Assembly: GCA_011392765.1 (NCBI GenBank)
Contig: WYCW01000001.1
Location: 1,477,006-1,541,005 of the forward strand
Reading direction: 5' to 3'
Source of the DNA: Candidatus Thiosymbion ectosymbiont of Catanema sp. Cochon2018
GTDB lineage: Bacteria > Pseudomonadota > Gammaproteobacteria > Chromatiales > Chromatiaceae
Length of the DNA stretch: 64,000 nucleotides
Part shown: piece after piece, positions 1 through 8,117 of the stretch
Position numbering within the stretch: the stretch's first letter is position 1
Layout of the letters: the number at the start of each line of letters is the position of its first letter
Made by a program: the position numbers and the translations under genes
Notes under the pieces: generated by a model
What the model was told of the DNA's origin: nothing
Seen by the model: the letters and a program-made list of their open reading frames with translations, nothing else
Database searches by the model: none

Positions 1-194
1 TGCCCCCCGGTCCATGCAGTCCATACCGTCCATGTTGTCCATTGGGCTACCCTCATATCGTCCGTGTGGCCCACGGCAGCGGTGTGCCCAACACCCATTC
101 CGCGGGGTTTGTCGCCATCCAAAGATGCGGTTCGCGGTCGGGATTGGTGTAATCCTGCTACGGTATACCGCGCTCACCGCATCCTACGTCCATC
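1..194. repeat. Gene-free left edge with repeat fragments
   Basis: I see no gene here. Positions about 14-60 hold a periodic run built on GTCCAT units, related to the TGGAC-rich palindrome near 14,681-14,770. Positions about 125-205 hold a sequence (GGATTGGTGTAATCCTGCTA and flanks) that recurs in inverted orientation at about 24,230-24,300. Both look like pieces of dispersed repeats. The activase gene nrdG, expected near nrdD, is not visible and may lie outside the window. Confidence 0.6.
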
Positions 195-461
195 CTACGC
201 GGCACGCTCGATCCGATCCGGTATTCCCGCCGGGCACTCGACGAAGTATTGCCGCTCCCGGTGTTCGGCGCGTTTGCCGGCGTTGAAGACGGATACCGGG
301 CGGTGGTAACCCATGATCCGGGTCCAGACCTCGCAACGAGTGCGTTCGCCGTCCTCCAACCGGATATCGGACCCCTGTCCAGGATTGCTTGCGGCCCCAA
401 GGTTGCGGCCCCCCCTGCGATGTAGCTCGTCGTTCAGATCGATGATTTTGGGATCGGTCAT
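195..461 (-). CDS. Detached glycyl-radical domain of NrdD (separate ORF)
   Basis: This 88-aa product matches the C-terminal glycyl-radical end of class III ribonucleotide reductase. It contains RCEVWTRIMGYHRPVS followed by FNAGKRAEHRERQYF; the G in RIMGY is the expected radical-bearing glycine. The chosen start (MTDPKIIDLNDE) has a GGAGAGAAG ribosome-binding site; an in-frame ATG 10 codons upstream is the alternative. The ORF is in the same frame as the upstream nrdD ORF, separated by one TGA at 540-542 and about 78 bp. The upstream ORF ends after the CPKH/CPTC zinc motif and lacks any glycyl-radical motif, so both pieces are needed for activity. It could be a genuine two-subunit arrangement with reinitiation, a readthrough product, or a recent nonsense mutation. 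Confidence 0.85.
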   Translation of the reverse strand: MTDPKIIDLNDELHRRGGRNLGAASNPGQGSDIRLEDGERTRCEVWTRIMGYHRPVSVFNAGKRAEHRERQYFVECPAGIPDRIERAA

Positions 462-539
462 GGTTTCTTCTCTCCGGTTCCGGTGTTTCATGGTGTTCGG
501 TATCCGTGGCTGGGCGCAAAGGTGCCCACCGGCATGGCG

Positions 540-3530
540 TCAAGCGTCGGCGCTGGCCGCCGGCTCCGCCAAGCGGGCCCGTTTTTGCGCGATCAGCTCG
601 GCGTCGCAAGTCGGGCAGAATTCGTGCTCGCCGGGGATATAGCCGTGTTTCGGGCAGATGGAAAAGATGGGCGTCACCGTGATGTAGGGCAGGCGAAAAT
701 TGGTCAGGGAGCGCCGCACCAGGCGCTTGCAGGCCTCCACGCTGGAGATCTGCTCGCTCATATAGAGGTGCAGCACGGTGCCGCCGGTGTATTTGGACTG
801 GAGCTCTTCCTGTAGCGCCAGGGCCTGGAAGGGGTCGTCCGTATAGCCCGCCGGCAGTTGCGAGCTGTTGGTGTAATAAGGGGCGTCCGGGGTCCCGGAC
901 TGAATGATGTCCGGGTAACGCTTGCGGTCTTCCTTGGCGAAGCGGTAGGTGGCGCCCTCTGCCGGGGTGGCCTCCAGGTTGTACATGTGCCCGGTCTGCT
1001 CCTGGAACTCGGTCATGCGCGCACGCACATGGTCGAGAAAGCGCACGGCCAAGGCCTGTCCCCGGGCACCGGTGATGTCATCGGTATCGCCGGTGAAATT
1101 GCGGATCATCTCGTTGATGCCGTTGACGCCGATGGTGGAGAAGTGGTTACGCAGGGTGCCCAGAAACCGCTTGGTATAGGGAAAGAGCCCCTGGTCCATG
1201 TGGCGATGGATCACCTTGCGCTTGATCTCCAGGCTGTTGCGCGCGAGTTCCAACAGGGTATCGAACCGGGCATAGAGGCCCGCCTCGTCGCCGGGGTATT
1301 CATGTCCCAGGCGGGCGCAGTTGATGGTCACCACGCCGATGGAGCCGGTCTGCTCCGCGGAGCCGAACAACCCGTTCCCGCGCTTGAGGAGCTCGCGCAG
1401 ATCGAGCTGCAACCGGCAGCACATAGAGCGCACCTGGTTCGGACTGAGCTCGGAATTGATGAAGTTCTGGAAATAAGGCAACCCATAGCGGGCGGTCATG
1501 GCGAACAGCCGGTCCGCGTTCTCGCTGTCCCAGGGAAAATCGGTGGTGATGTTGTAGGTCGGGATGGGGAAGGTGAAGATGCGGCCCTTGGCATCCCCCA
1601 CCGTCATGACTTCGATATAGGCGCGGTTGATCAGATCCATCTCCGGTTGGAGCTCACCGTAGGTGAAGGGCTGCTCCAGGCCGCCGATGACCGGGACCTG
1701 CTCGCGCAGGTCTTCCGGGCAGACCCAATCGAAGGTGAGGTTGGTGAAGGGGGTATTGCCGGTAACGAAGGTCTTGCCGCGACGGCGCGCAATGAAGGTG
1801 CCGTTGCGGGTGGTTGGGCACCAGACCTTGCCTCGGTAAGCGCGGCGTTGAATGAGCTGGATGTAGGTCTCACGGTTGCGGACGACGTTGAGCACGTGGA
1901 CGCCCGAGTCTGCTCGCGTGTAGACGGTACTGCCGTAGCCGGCCAGGACGCAAAGCTCCTGCAGCGCATCCAGGTTTTCCCGGTCGTTGGTATAGATGCG
2001 GATACGGCCGTTCGGCTCGACGCTGCCGTCGCCCCGAATGTAGGTGTCCAGGAAGAGCCTGATCTGGCGCGCCGAAAGGGTGCGGATCAGCGGCGGTACG
2101 CACTTTCGCAGCGTGTAGCGCAGCACCAGCTCGCTGCCTTCCGCATTGAGCCGATAGCGGCAGACCGGGTGATTGGCGTAGGTTCCGGTCTGCAGTCGTT
2201 CGTGCCAGCTCAGCCCCAGCACCGTCAGGACCCGCTCGATGGCGGCGGCGTTTTCGTGATTGCCGGTGGACTGCCAGAGGCTTATGCGGCGGCGACCGTC
2301 GCTGAAGTCGAAATTTCCCTCGGATACGACCCAGGCCAGGAGCTCGACCAGGTTGTCGTCCACCTCATGGACGGAGGTGGTTTCCCAGGCGTTGGGCACG
2401 ATGATCGGCGACTTCAGCTCGGCCACCTCTTCGATGTCTTCGAGTACCCAACGGTTGTCGCTGTTGAACAGCTTGCGCATCACCTTGTGGCGAGGCGTTA
2501 CCCACTGCTCCTGGGTGCGATTGCGCAGCACGTACATTTCGCCATCGAAGTCGTAGGCGGTTATCGCCAGCGGCTCCAGATACTCCAGCCGGTTATCACG
2601 CCAGTCGACCGTCGCGATCTTCTCCCCTTTGATAATCTGGTCATGGCGCTTCCAGCCGTTTTCCGTCAGGCATTCGGTTTCCTCGTCGACACACTGACAG
2701 CCCCACCGGGACGGCACGTTCAGGTTGTAGATGAGCTCCTGAATGGCTTGCTTGACCTGCTCATAGTCCAGGCGATCCTTGCGGACATAGGGGGCCATAT
2801 AGGTATCGAAGCTGGAGAAGGCCTGGGCGCCGGCCCACTCGTTCTGCAACGTGCCGAGGAAGTTGACGATCTGGCCCACGGCGGAGGACATATGCCGGGG
2901 TGGACCGGCCTCGACCTTGCCGGGGACGCCGTTCAAGCCCTCGTGCAGGAGGGTGCGCAGAGACCAGCCGGCGCAGTAGCCGGCGAGCATATCCAGGTCG
3001 TGGATGTGGAGGTCTCCCTCCCGGTGGGCGGCGCCGACCTCCGGCGGATAGACATGGGACAGCCAATAGTTGGCGACCATCTTGCCGGCGCTGTTGAGGA
3101 TCATGCCGCCCAGGGAGTAGCCCTGGTTGGCGTTGGCGGCTACCCGCCAATCGGAGCGGTCCAGGTATTCGTTGATGGAGGCGGCCACATCCACCAGGGT
3201 GCGACGGTCCTCGCGCAGCCGTGAGTGCTGCTCCCGGTAGACGATATAGGCGCGGGCGGTCTCGAAGTGGTTGGCGGCGATCAGGGTTTGCTCCACCACG
3301 TCCTGGATGCCCTCGATGTCCGGGATGCGGCCCGCGTCCAGGCGGTGGCTGATGACCTTGATGACCTGCGTGGTGAGCCCGGTCGCCTCGAGGTCCCCGA
3401 ACTCCCCGCTGGCCTGACCGGCGCGCAGGATAGCGGACTCGATCTTGCGGGCGTCGAAGGGGACCTCCCGGCCATCGCGTTTGCGCACGCGGGTCGGCAG
3501 GGTCGCAAGACGGGGCAGTGAGTCGTGCAT
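540..3530 (-). CDS. nrdD: Anaerobic ribonucleoside-triphosphate reductase NrdD, intein-containing, lacking its radical domain
   Basis: Class III reductase makes deoxyribonucleotides without oxygen, using a glycyl radical installed by NrdG. Residues about 12-105 form an ATP-cone (VRKRDGREVPFDARKIE), the nucleotide-sensing allosteric domain. The catalytic barrel follows, interrupted at residue 280 by an intein to residue 592. The end carries the zinc-binding pair SICPKHGYIPGEHEFCPTC. The ORF stops at TGA before the glycyl-radical segment, which is encoded in the next ORF in the same frame. The total is 996 aa, or about 683 aa after splicing; E. coli NrdD, with its radical domain, is 712 aa. The start is supported by GGAG about 6 nt upstream. 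A perfect NrdR box lies 24 bp upstream. Confidence 0.95.
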   Translation of the reverse strand: MHDSLPRLATLPTRVRKRDGREVPFDARKIESAILRAGQASGEFGDLEATGLTTQVIKVISHRLDAGRIPDIEGIQDVVEQTLIAANHFETARAYIVYREQHSRLREDRRTLVDVAASINEYLDRSDWRVAANANQGYSLGGMILNSAGKMVANYWLSHVYPPEVGAAHREGDLHIHDLDMLAGYCAGWSLRTLLHEGLNGVPGKVEAGPPRHMSSAVGQIVNFLGTLQNEWAGAQAFSSFDTYMAPYVRKDRLDYEQVKQAIQELIYNLNVPSRWGCQCVDEETECLTENGWKRHDQIIKGEKIATVDWRDNRLEYLEPLAITAYDFDGEMYVLRNRTQEQWVTPRHKVMRKLFNSDNRWVLEDIEEVAELKSPIIVPNAWETTSVHEVDDNLVELLAWVVSEGNFDFSDGRRRISLWQSTGNHENAAAIERVLTVLGLSWHERLQTGTYANHPVCRYRLNAEGSELVLRYTLRKCVPPLIRTLSARQIRLFLDTYIRGDGSVEPNGRIRIYTNDRENLDALQELCVLAGYGSTVYTRADSGVHVLNVVRNRETYIQLIQRRAYRGKVWCPTTRNGTFIARRRGKTFVTGNTPFTNLTFDWVCPEDLREQVPVIGGLEQPFTYGELQPEMDLINRAYIEVMTVGDAKGRIFTFPIPTYNITTDFPWDSENADRLFAMTARYGLPYFQNFINSELSPNQVRSMCCRLQLDLRELLKRGNGLFGSAEQTGSIGVVTINCARLGHEYPGDEAGLYARFDTLLELARNSLEIKRKVIHRHMDQGLFPYTKRFLGTLRNHFSTIGVNGINEMIRNFTGDTDDITGARGQALAVRFLDHVRARMTEFQEQTGHMYNLEATPAEGATYRFAKEDRKRYPDIIQSGTPDAPYYTNSSQLPAGYTDDPFQALALQEELQSKYTGGTVLHLYMSEQISSVEACKRLVRRSLTNFRLPYITVTPIFSICPKHGYIPGEHEFCPTCDAELIAQKRARLAEPAASADA
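1755..2693 (-). other. Intein within NrdD (residues 280-592)
   Basis: The insertion starts at Cys280 (CVDEETECLTENGW, a typical intein block A) and ends at Asn592 (KTFVTGN) followed by Thr as the +1 nucleophile. Removing the 313 residues joins SRWGCQ to TPFTNLTFDW, the expected continuous NrdD sequence. Two LAGLIDADG-like motifs, LLAWVVSEGNF and LFLDTYIRGDGSV, indicate an embedded homing endonuclease. The penultimate residue is Gly rather than the usual His, a variation known in some inteins. The endonuclease and splicing domains look intact in frame. Confidence 0.93.
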
Positions 3531-3553
3531 GACGTCTCCAAATCTTGGCGTTT

Positions 3554-3569
3554 ACACAATATATTGTGT
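3554..3569. promoter_or_regulatory. NrdR box upstream of nrdD
   Basis: ACACAATATATTGTGT is a perfect 16-bp palindrome matching the NrdR consensus that represses ribonucleotide reductase operons. It lies 24 bp upstream of the nrdD start. NrdR boxes usually come in pairs about three helical turns apart. Only a poor half-match (ending ATGTTGT) is visible near 3,584-3,599. Confidence 0.85.
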
Positions 3570-3641
3570 CGAAAATTATTCTCGATTACTAGATGTTGTC
3601 TTTTGACCGAGGTCAATGTAGCGGGGTTCGAGGTAAAAAGG

Positions 3642-3815
3642 CTAGGGGGTGTTCTCAATTAATAAATCATCTAAAGGTTGTAGGCTGGGTTGAGGAACGA
3701 AACCCAGCTTTTCCGATCCGCAATACCGTGTGCTGGGTTTGGCCGTCCCTGGCCGTAACCCAGCCTACGGGCTTGATTTTTATGATGCTTTGGCTCAATT
3801 GAGAACGCCCCCTAG
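3642..3815. repeat. Family A CTAG-bounded MITE-like repeat, copy 1
   Basis: The element runs from CTAGGGGGTGTTCTCAATT to AATTGAGAACGCCCCCTAG, so it has inverted ends of about 19 bp. It contains a recurring TAGGCTGGGTT...AACCCAGCCTA inverted pair. Further copies are at 8,118, 53,729, 59,823 and 63,809. The right CTAG is shared with the next repeat (family B). Confidence 0.85.
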
Positions 3816-4040
3816 CGAGGCTCTGCCTCAGACCGGCGAGGCATGAGGCCCCAAAAGCCCCTCTCCCGTAAGACCCCATCTCCTCCGCCGCCCAACCAGT
3901 CGTTGGAGAGCTTGGGTAGGTCGAAATCGGGATCGGGATCGGGATCGGGATCGAAATCGAAATTCCGATCCCGATCCCGATTTGTGCATGGCACAAACTT
4001 GACTCATTGGTAAAAATGCGGGTCCGTCAAGGAATCCTGG
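3812..4040. repeat. Family B modular repeat, copy 1 (GATCGG core)
   Basis: Read left to right, it starts with the right-end module (CTAGCGAGGC...CTCAGACCGGCGAGG) and ends with the left-end module (CAAACTTGACTCATTGG...TCAAGGAATCCTGG), so it is inverted relative to other copies. The centre is a palindrome of GATCGG/CCGATC units. The terminal module overlaps the 5' end of the downstream pseudopilin gene. Confidence 0.85.
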
Positions 4041-4627
4041 TTCCGGCTGCCTCTTGGGGCTTCACCGCGAGCGAGTTGCTGATCACGGTTGCGATCGTCG
4101 GTGTGCTTGTGGCGCTGGCTGTCCCGGCGCTGCGGGGGTTCGTGTTGGACCAGCGGGCGATCAGCCGCATCAACGAATTCGTGGCGGCGGTCAATTTTGC
4201 CCGCAACGAGGCGATCAAACGGGGGACGTCGGTGACTCTGTGCGCGAGTGCCTCGCCCCAGGCGACGAGGCCCGCGTGCAACGGCAGGAAACAGTGGGAA
4301 AAGGGTTGGATCCTGTTCGCGGACTATGATCGGGACGCCAAGCTGGATGTGGGCACCGGCGCCTGTTTGGCCGGGGAGGATTGCCTCTTGCGCGTGTGGG
4401 AGGGCATCGACGACCTGACACTACGTGCCGGGAGAACGCGGATCACCTTCGATAGCCTGGGGGCGTCTCGGGGTTTCAATGCGACCTGGCGACTGTGTGA
4501 CGAGCGCGGTGAAAAAGCCGCACGGGCGGTCATTCTGGCTCCGAGCGGACGCATCCGACGGGCCAAGGATAGCGACGGCAACGGGATCCCGAATAGTGGT
4601 GGTGGTGACGATATTTCGTGCCCGTGA
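4016..4627 (+). CDS. GspH/FimT-family pseudopilin
   Basis: Type IV pilin-like protein with a class III leader. Prepilin peptidase would cut at SWG/FTASELL, leaving Phe1 and Glu5, followed by a hydrophobic helix (ITVAIVGVLVALAVPAL). The rest resembles minor pseudopilins of the FimT/GspH group, with paired cysteines (ACLAGEDCLLRVW). It is about 203 aa, normal for the family. The first codons, reading MRVRQGIL, lie inside the end of a family B repeat, so the repeat supplies the start codon and part of the leader. A TTG three codons upstream is an alternative start. No other pilus genes are nearby, so it may be an orphan. Confidence 0.8.
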   Translation: MRVRQGILVPAASWGFTASELLITVAIVGVLVALAVPALRGFVLDQRAISRINEFVAAVNFARNEAIKRGTSVTLCASASPQATRPACNGRKQWEKGWILFADYDRDAKLDVGTGACLAGEDCLLRVWEGIDDLTLRAGRTRITFDSLGASRGFNATWRLCDERGEKAARAVILAPSGRIRRAKDSDGNGIPNSGGGDDISCP

Positions 4628-4703
4628 TTCCACTTTGTCGTATTTCACCATAACACCACGCCGAACTCGCCGGCCCTGTGGGCAAAGCCCGGCACGGCAC
4701 CGG

Positions 4704-5423
4704 TCATTCGCCGATGCCGTAGCCATATCGTGTCTTCACCGCGTTGGCGACCGGTCCTTTCAGAAAGGCCAGGAACCCGCGGGCGGCCCGGTTATCCGCG
4801 CCGCGCCGCAGCAAGACCGCATCATGGGCCAACGTCGGGTAAAGGCGATCCGGCACCAGCCAGCGCGATCCTGCGCGATGCCGGGCAATCTGGGACAAGG
4901 CGACGAAGCCGAGCTCGGCGTTGCCGGTAGCGACGAACTGATAGGTTTGGGCGATATTGTTGCCGCGCACCAGGCGGGGGGCAAGGGCGGCGTAGACCCC
5001 CAGCGCCCGCAGCACCGCTACCGCCGCCGTCCCATAGGGTGCGGTGGCCGGGTTGGCGACGGCGATCCTGGTGATGTCGGGGTTGCGTAACGTCGTCGCG
5101 TCCGTCACCAGCGACTCGTCCATGCTGAACAGCACTAATCGGCCCGCGGCATAGGTGAAGCGACTGTCCGCGACAGCGAGACCCGCGGCGACCGCCTGCA
5201 CCGGGCGCGTCCGGTCGGCGGCGAGAAAGACCTCGAACGGGGCGCCCTGGGTGATCTGGGCGTAGAGCTGACCGGTCGAGCCGAAGCTGTAGCTGACCTC
5301 GTGCCTCGTGGCCCGCTCGAACAGGACGCCGATCTCCTTGGCCGCTGCGGTGAAATTCGCGGCCACCGCGACCCGTACCCTCTGCGCCGACGCCGGTGGG
5401 GTAGCGACCGGGAGCATCAGCAC
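4704..5423 (-). CDS. modA: Molybdate ABC transporter substrate-binding protein ModA-like, start uncertain
   Basis: The mature part (VRVAVAANFTAAAKEIGVLF, then FGSTGQLYAQI and APYGTAAVAVL) matches periplasmic ModA/oxyanion-binding proteins. A signal peptide is visible (LLIAVLMLPVATPPASA, cleavage before QRV), but it begins upstream of the GTG at 5,423. The open frame continues to 5,489 with no ATG, GTG or TTG, and a GTAATCGTTCAG repeat begins there. The native start has probably been displaced by the repeat, or a rare start codon is used. No modB or modC is adjacent. Molybdate supply would suit the molybdoenzyme at 29-32 kb. Confidence 0.8.
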   Translation of the reverse strand: MLMLPVATPPASAQRVRVAVAANFTAAAKEIGVLFERATRHEVSYSFGSTGQLYAQITQGAPFEVFLAADRTRPVQAVAAGLAVADSRFTYAAGRLVLFSMDESLVTDATTLRNPDITRIAVANPATAPYGTAAVAVLRALGVYAALAPRLVRGNNIAQTYQFVATGNAELGFVALSQIARHRAGSRWLVPDRLYPTLAHDAVLLRRGADNRAARGFLAFLKGPVANAVKTRYGYGIGE

Positions 5424-5480
5424 CGCTATCAGCAGGCCGGTGACGATGCGCAGGTCGGGTTGTGTGACGGGTATTTTTTT

Positions 5481-5540
5481 CGTAATCGTTCAGCCCCCAC
5501 TTCGTCATTCCGGCAGGGATTGCCGGAATCTGCCGATGCC
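5481..5540. repeat. Family F repeat fragment (GTAATCGTTCAG / GGCAGGGATTGCCGGAATC)
   Basis: The sequence CGTAATCGTTCAG followed by TCATTCCGGCAGGGATTGCC matches the left half of the complete element at 38,333-38,425. It separates the truncated modA start from a TPR remnant. Confidence 0.7.
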
Positions 5541-5544
5541 ATGG

Positions 5545-5724
5545 ATGGCAAATAACTACGGCGACCTGGGCATCGTCTATCGAATCCGCGGCGACCTGGA
5601 TCAGGCCGAGATGATGTATCGCAAGGCCCTGGGTCTATTTCAAGAAATTGGGGCCATGCCGATCGCCTCGAAAGAGCGGAAAAATGCCCTCATTTCGGAC
5701 CATTTTCGCTACGATCCGTTTTAA
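5545..5724 (+). pseudogene. TPR-domain gene remnant
   Basis: About 59 codons encode one recognisable tetratricopeptide repeat (NYGDLGIVYRIRGDLDQAE then MMYRKALGLFQEIG). The region upstream is repeat DNA and the frame ends shortly after, overlapping the end of ureG. It is a scrap of a larger TPR protein, not a functional gene. Confidence 0.6.
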
Positions 5725-6389
5725 CCGGACAGCTTCTGGGATTCCGATAATCCCTGCTGGAATGGGGATGAACCCGGCGCTCGGGTAAGCATCCCCTCAC
5801 GCAGGATGAAGTCTACAACCTGGTCCAACCCCTGACCCTTCCGCAGGTCGGTGAACACGAAGGGCCGCTCGCCGCGCATGCGCTTGGCGTCCTGCTCCAT
5901 GACGGCCAACGATGCCCCCACATAGGGCGCCAGGTCGATCTTGTTGATTACCAGCAGGTCTGAACGGGTAATGCCGGGTCCGCCTTTGCGCGGGATCTTC
6001 TCGCCTTCGGCCACATCGATGACATAGACCGCCAGGTCCGCCAGCTCCGGGCTGAAGGTGGCCGAGAGGTTGTCGCCGCCGCTCTCGATAAAGATCACAT
6101 CCAGGTCCGGAAAACGTGCCTGCAGATCCTCCACCGCCGCCAGGTTCATCGAGGCGTCTTCGCGGATGGCGGTATGGGGGCAGCCACCCGTTTCCACACC
6201 GACGATGCGCGCCGCGTCCAGGGCCTGACTGCGGATCAGGAACTCGGCGTCCTCTTTGGTGTAGATGTCGTTGGTGACCACGGCCAGTTGGAAATCCTCG
6301 CGCAGGCGTTTGCACAAGGCATCCAGCAGGGCCGTCTTACCGGAGCCGACGGGACCGCCGACACCGATGCGCAGGGCTGAGTTGTTCAT
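5721..6389 (-). CDS. ureG: Urease accessory GTPase UreG
   Basis: UreG is a SIMIBI-class GTPase that drives nickel delivery to the urease apoenzyme together with UreD, UreF and UreE. Visible motifs are the P-loop GGPVGSGKT, the metal-binding [31 protein letters not shown] and the guanine-specificity motif [10 protein letters not shown]. The normal protein ends near FILREGML. Here about 19 extra residues follow (ending SESQKLSG), encoded by a GATTCCGATAATCCCTGCTGG repeat-like sequence. A family B element lies between this gene and ureF. Confidence 0.96.
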   Translation of the reverse strand: MNNSALRIGVGGPVGSGKTALLDALCKRLREDFQLAVVTNDIYTKEDAEFLIRSQALDAARIVGVETGGCPHTAIREDASMNLAAVEDLQARFPDLDVIFIESGGDNLSATFSPELADLAVYVIDVAEGEKIPRKGGPGITRSDLLVINKIDLAPYVGASLAVMEQDAKRMRGERPFVFTDLRKGQGLDQVVDFILREGMLTRAPGSSPFQQGLSESQKLSG

Positions 6390-6402
6390 TGCTATTCCAA
6401 TG

Positions 6403-6620
6403 CTAGCGAGGCTTCGCCTCAGACCGACGAGGCATGACCAACCGCACCGAAGAACCACGGATGGACACGGATAAACACGGATTGTGATCCGTGTTTATCC
6501 GCGTCTGCCTCCGTGGTTCGAAGGATTTGCGATTCCTGCCCAACAAGAGGCAGAACTATTTTTGTGCAGCGCACAAACTTGACTCATTTATAAAGATTCG
6601 GGTCCCTCAAGGAATCCTAG
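6403..6620. repeat. Family B modular repeat, copy 2 (CACGGATAAACACGGAT core)
   Basis: CTAGCGAGGCTTCGCCTCAG at the left and CCCTCAAGGAATCCTAG at the right are the two constant modules. The core is a palindrome of CACGGAT units. The CTAG at 6,617-6,620 supplies the TAG stop of ureF. The element sits exactly between ureF and ureG. Confidence 0.9.
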
Positions 6621-7312
6621 GAACGAAACAGACGGGTATATTGGGTCTCGTGGGCGCTGCTGGCGATGGCCAGGGCCGGGCTCGAGGTCCCGATCTCGTC
6701 AGCGGCGAGGGTCAGTGCCTTGGCGACGGCCGCCGGAACCTCCGCGACCAGCCGTTGCAGCACCTGCTGGCCCTGGGCACGACCGAGGGGGATGATCTTG
6801 ATCCCGGCCAGGACCAGATTCTCCAGCCAGCCCCAGGCGTATCCCAGGGCGGTGTTCCGCGCCGGGATATCCCAGGCCGTAGCGGCGAAGGCGAATCCCG
6901 CGGCCTGACTGCGTGCGAGGGTCGCTTTCCAGTCCGGTGCTCCGGTCAGCTCCCACGCGATCAGCAAATCCGCCAGGGCGCGCCCGCGATTGGCCTCCTC
7001 CGCCCGCAGCTCGGCGGTTTCACGGGCGGCGAGCAACCAGTCGATCCAGTGGCCCATGGCCGCCAGGTCCCGGACGCGGGCGGCGTCATGCATGCGCGCC
7101 AGCAGGGGGAGGTCCAGATTGACCATGGCCTTGCCGAGCTGGTCCAGGAGCCAGGCCCGTAGCTGCTCCGGAGTGCGGATCCAGCCCGCTTCCACCGCCC
7201 ACTCGATGCTCTGAGAGTAGGCAAAGCCCCCGATCGGCAGGGACGGGCTCACCAGCTGCAGCAACCGCAGCAGCGGCAACGGATCGTCAGTGATCCCGGT
7301 GTTTCGGGCCAT
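6617..7312 (-). CDS. ureF: Urease accessory protein UreF
   Basis: UreF is a helical scaffold of the UreD-UreF-UreG activation complex. The family signature LLQLVSPSLPIGGFAYSQS is near the N-terminus, and the C-terminus HETQYTRLFRS is the conserved family end, so the protein is full length (231 aa). The TAG stop is part of the CTAG at the edge of a family B repeat. The start overlaps the end of ureE by 26 bp, indicating coupled translation. Confidence 0.96.
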   Translation of the reverse strand: MARNTGITDDPLPLLRLLQLVSPSLPIGGFAYSQSIEWAVEAGWIRTPEQLRAWLLDQLGKAMVNLDLPLLARMHDAARVRDLAAMGHWIDWLLAARETAELRAEEANRGRALADLLIAWELTGAPDWKATLARSQAAGFAFAATAWDIPARNTALGYAWGWLENLVLAGIKIIPLGRAQGQQVLQRLVAEVPAAVAKALTLAADEIGTSSPALAIASSAHETQYTRLFRS

Positions 7313-7751
7313 GGGTGGTGGTATGTACGGGGCCGCCGTAGGCGCCGCGCTCGGGTTCGATGGGGGCCTCTTCCACGATTACCTCCAGGCCCAGGCCCCG
7401 CACCATCTCGTCCAACACGTGATCGTGCGGATACCGCAGGCGCCCAGGCTCGATCTGCAGGGCCGCGTGGCGGTTTCCCAAGTGGTAGCAGGCGCGGGCG
7501 AACAGCCAAGGGTCTTGGCCGCGGACCGTGGAGACGGGTTCTCGGGCCGCCCTGACCTGTACGATCAACCCTTCTTCGGAGACCAGACAGTCGCCGTCCC
7601 GCAGGCTGTCGCCGCGGGTGAGGAAGATCCCCGCTTGTCGCCCGTCGTCCAGGGTTACCCGCAGGCGGCTCCTGACCCGTTGGTCCAAGGTCAGGGTAAC
7701 GCCGAGGTCGGTCCGGGTCGGTCGGTCGAGCTTCTTGATGAGACGGATCAT
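7287..7751 (-). CDS. ureE: Urease nickel metallochaperone UreE
   Basis: UreE binds nickel and hands it to the activation complex. The 154-aa protein has the usual N-terminal domain (TLDQRVRSRLRV), the conserved ACYHLGNRHAALQI with its nickel-binding His, and a histidine-containing tail (HTTTHGPKHRDH). It overlaps ureF. Upstream lies about 700 bp of repeats, so the ureEFG block is cut off from ureDABC and may need its own promoter. Confidence 0.95.
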   Translation of the reverse strand: MIRLIKKLDRPTRTDLGVTLTLDQRVRSRLRVTLDDGRQAGIFLTRGDSLRDGDCLVSEEGLIVQVRAAREPVSTVRGQDPWLFARACYHLGNRHAALQIEPGRLRYPHDHVLDEMVRGLGLEVIVEEAPIEPERGAYGGPVHTTTHGPKHRDH

Positions 7752-7792
7752 TGTATTAGCCGTCGGCGCTGACTTGTAGGCTGGGTTCAGGG

Positions 7793-7945
7793 CAATGCCA
7801 TTGAGTTAGTCGCTGGTTGCTTACCGGTGCGGAAGAGAAAACTACGAATCACGCGAATCGGCGCGAATCCGATTCGCGGGGATTCGCGTGATTCGTAGTT
7901 TTTCCTCTGGTTTGCCGATTGGCAATGCTTAACTTAATGGCATTG
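7793..7945. repeat. Family C MITE-like element, copy 1
   Basis: Inverted ends read CAATGCCATTGAGTTA and TAACTTAATGGCATTG. The centre is a palindrome of GAATCACGCGAATC units. The element is flanked on both sides by the direct repeat GGGTTCAGGG (7,783-7,792 and 7,946-7,955), a likely target duplication. Confidence 0.85.
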
Positions 7946-8117
7946 GGGTTCAGGGACGAACCCGGCATTCGGCTAACTCGTAGGCTGGGTTCAGGGACGA
8001 ACCCGGCACTCGGCTAACCAATAGTACAGGATTAACAGGATTAATAGGATTTTTTGTTGTGAAGAGCGCTGGCTGGTTTGATAAGAGCGTGATAAGGCGT
8101 AGGAAACTCAGGAGCGC
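7946..8117. repeat. Repeat-rich spacer without genes
   Basis: Two near-identical units (TAGGCTGGGTTCAGGGACGA and following) occur in tandem, followed by a TACAGGATTAACAGGATTAA stretch and a segment (GTTGTGAAGAGCGCTGGCTG) that recurs at about 9,550-9,610. I see no coding sequence. Confidence 0.7.

Noticed and set aside
540..542. TGA between the two NrdD parts as a selenocysteine codon
   Set aside because: No selenocysteine-type context or conserved Cys is expected at this linker position, and the downstream part has its own ATG and ribosome-binding site.
858..3224. 788-codon open frame opposite nrdD
   Set aside because: It is antisense to a well-supported NrdD plus intein. The product is low-complexity and Gly/Ala/Val-rich with no family signature, a typical GC-rich shadow.
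3930..3990. GATCGG tandem runs as CRISPR repeats
   Set aside because: The units are 6 bp, contiguous, without spacers, and followed by their inverse, so they form a hairpin rather than an array. No cas genes are present.
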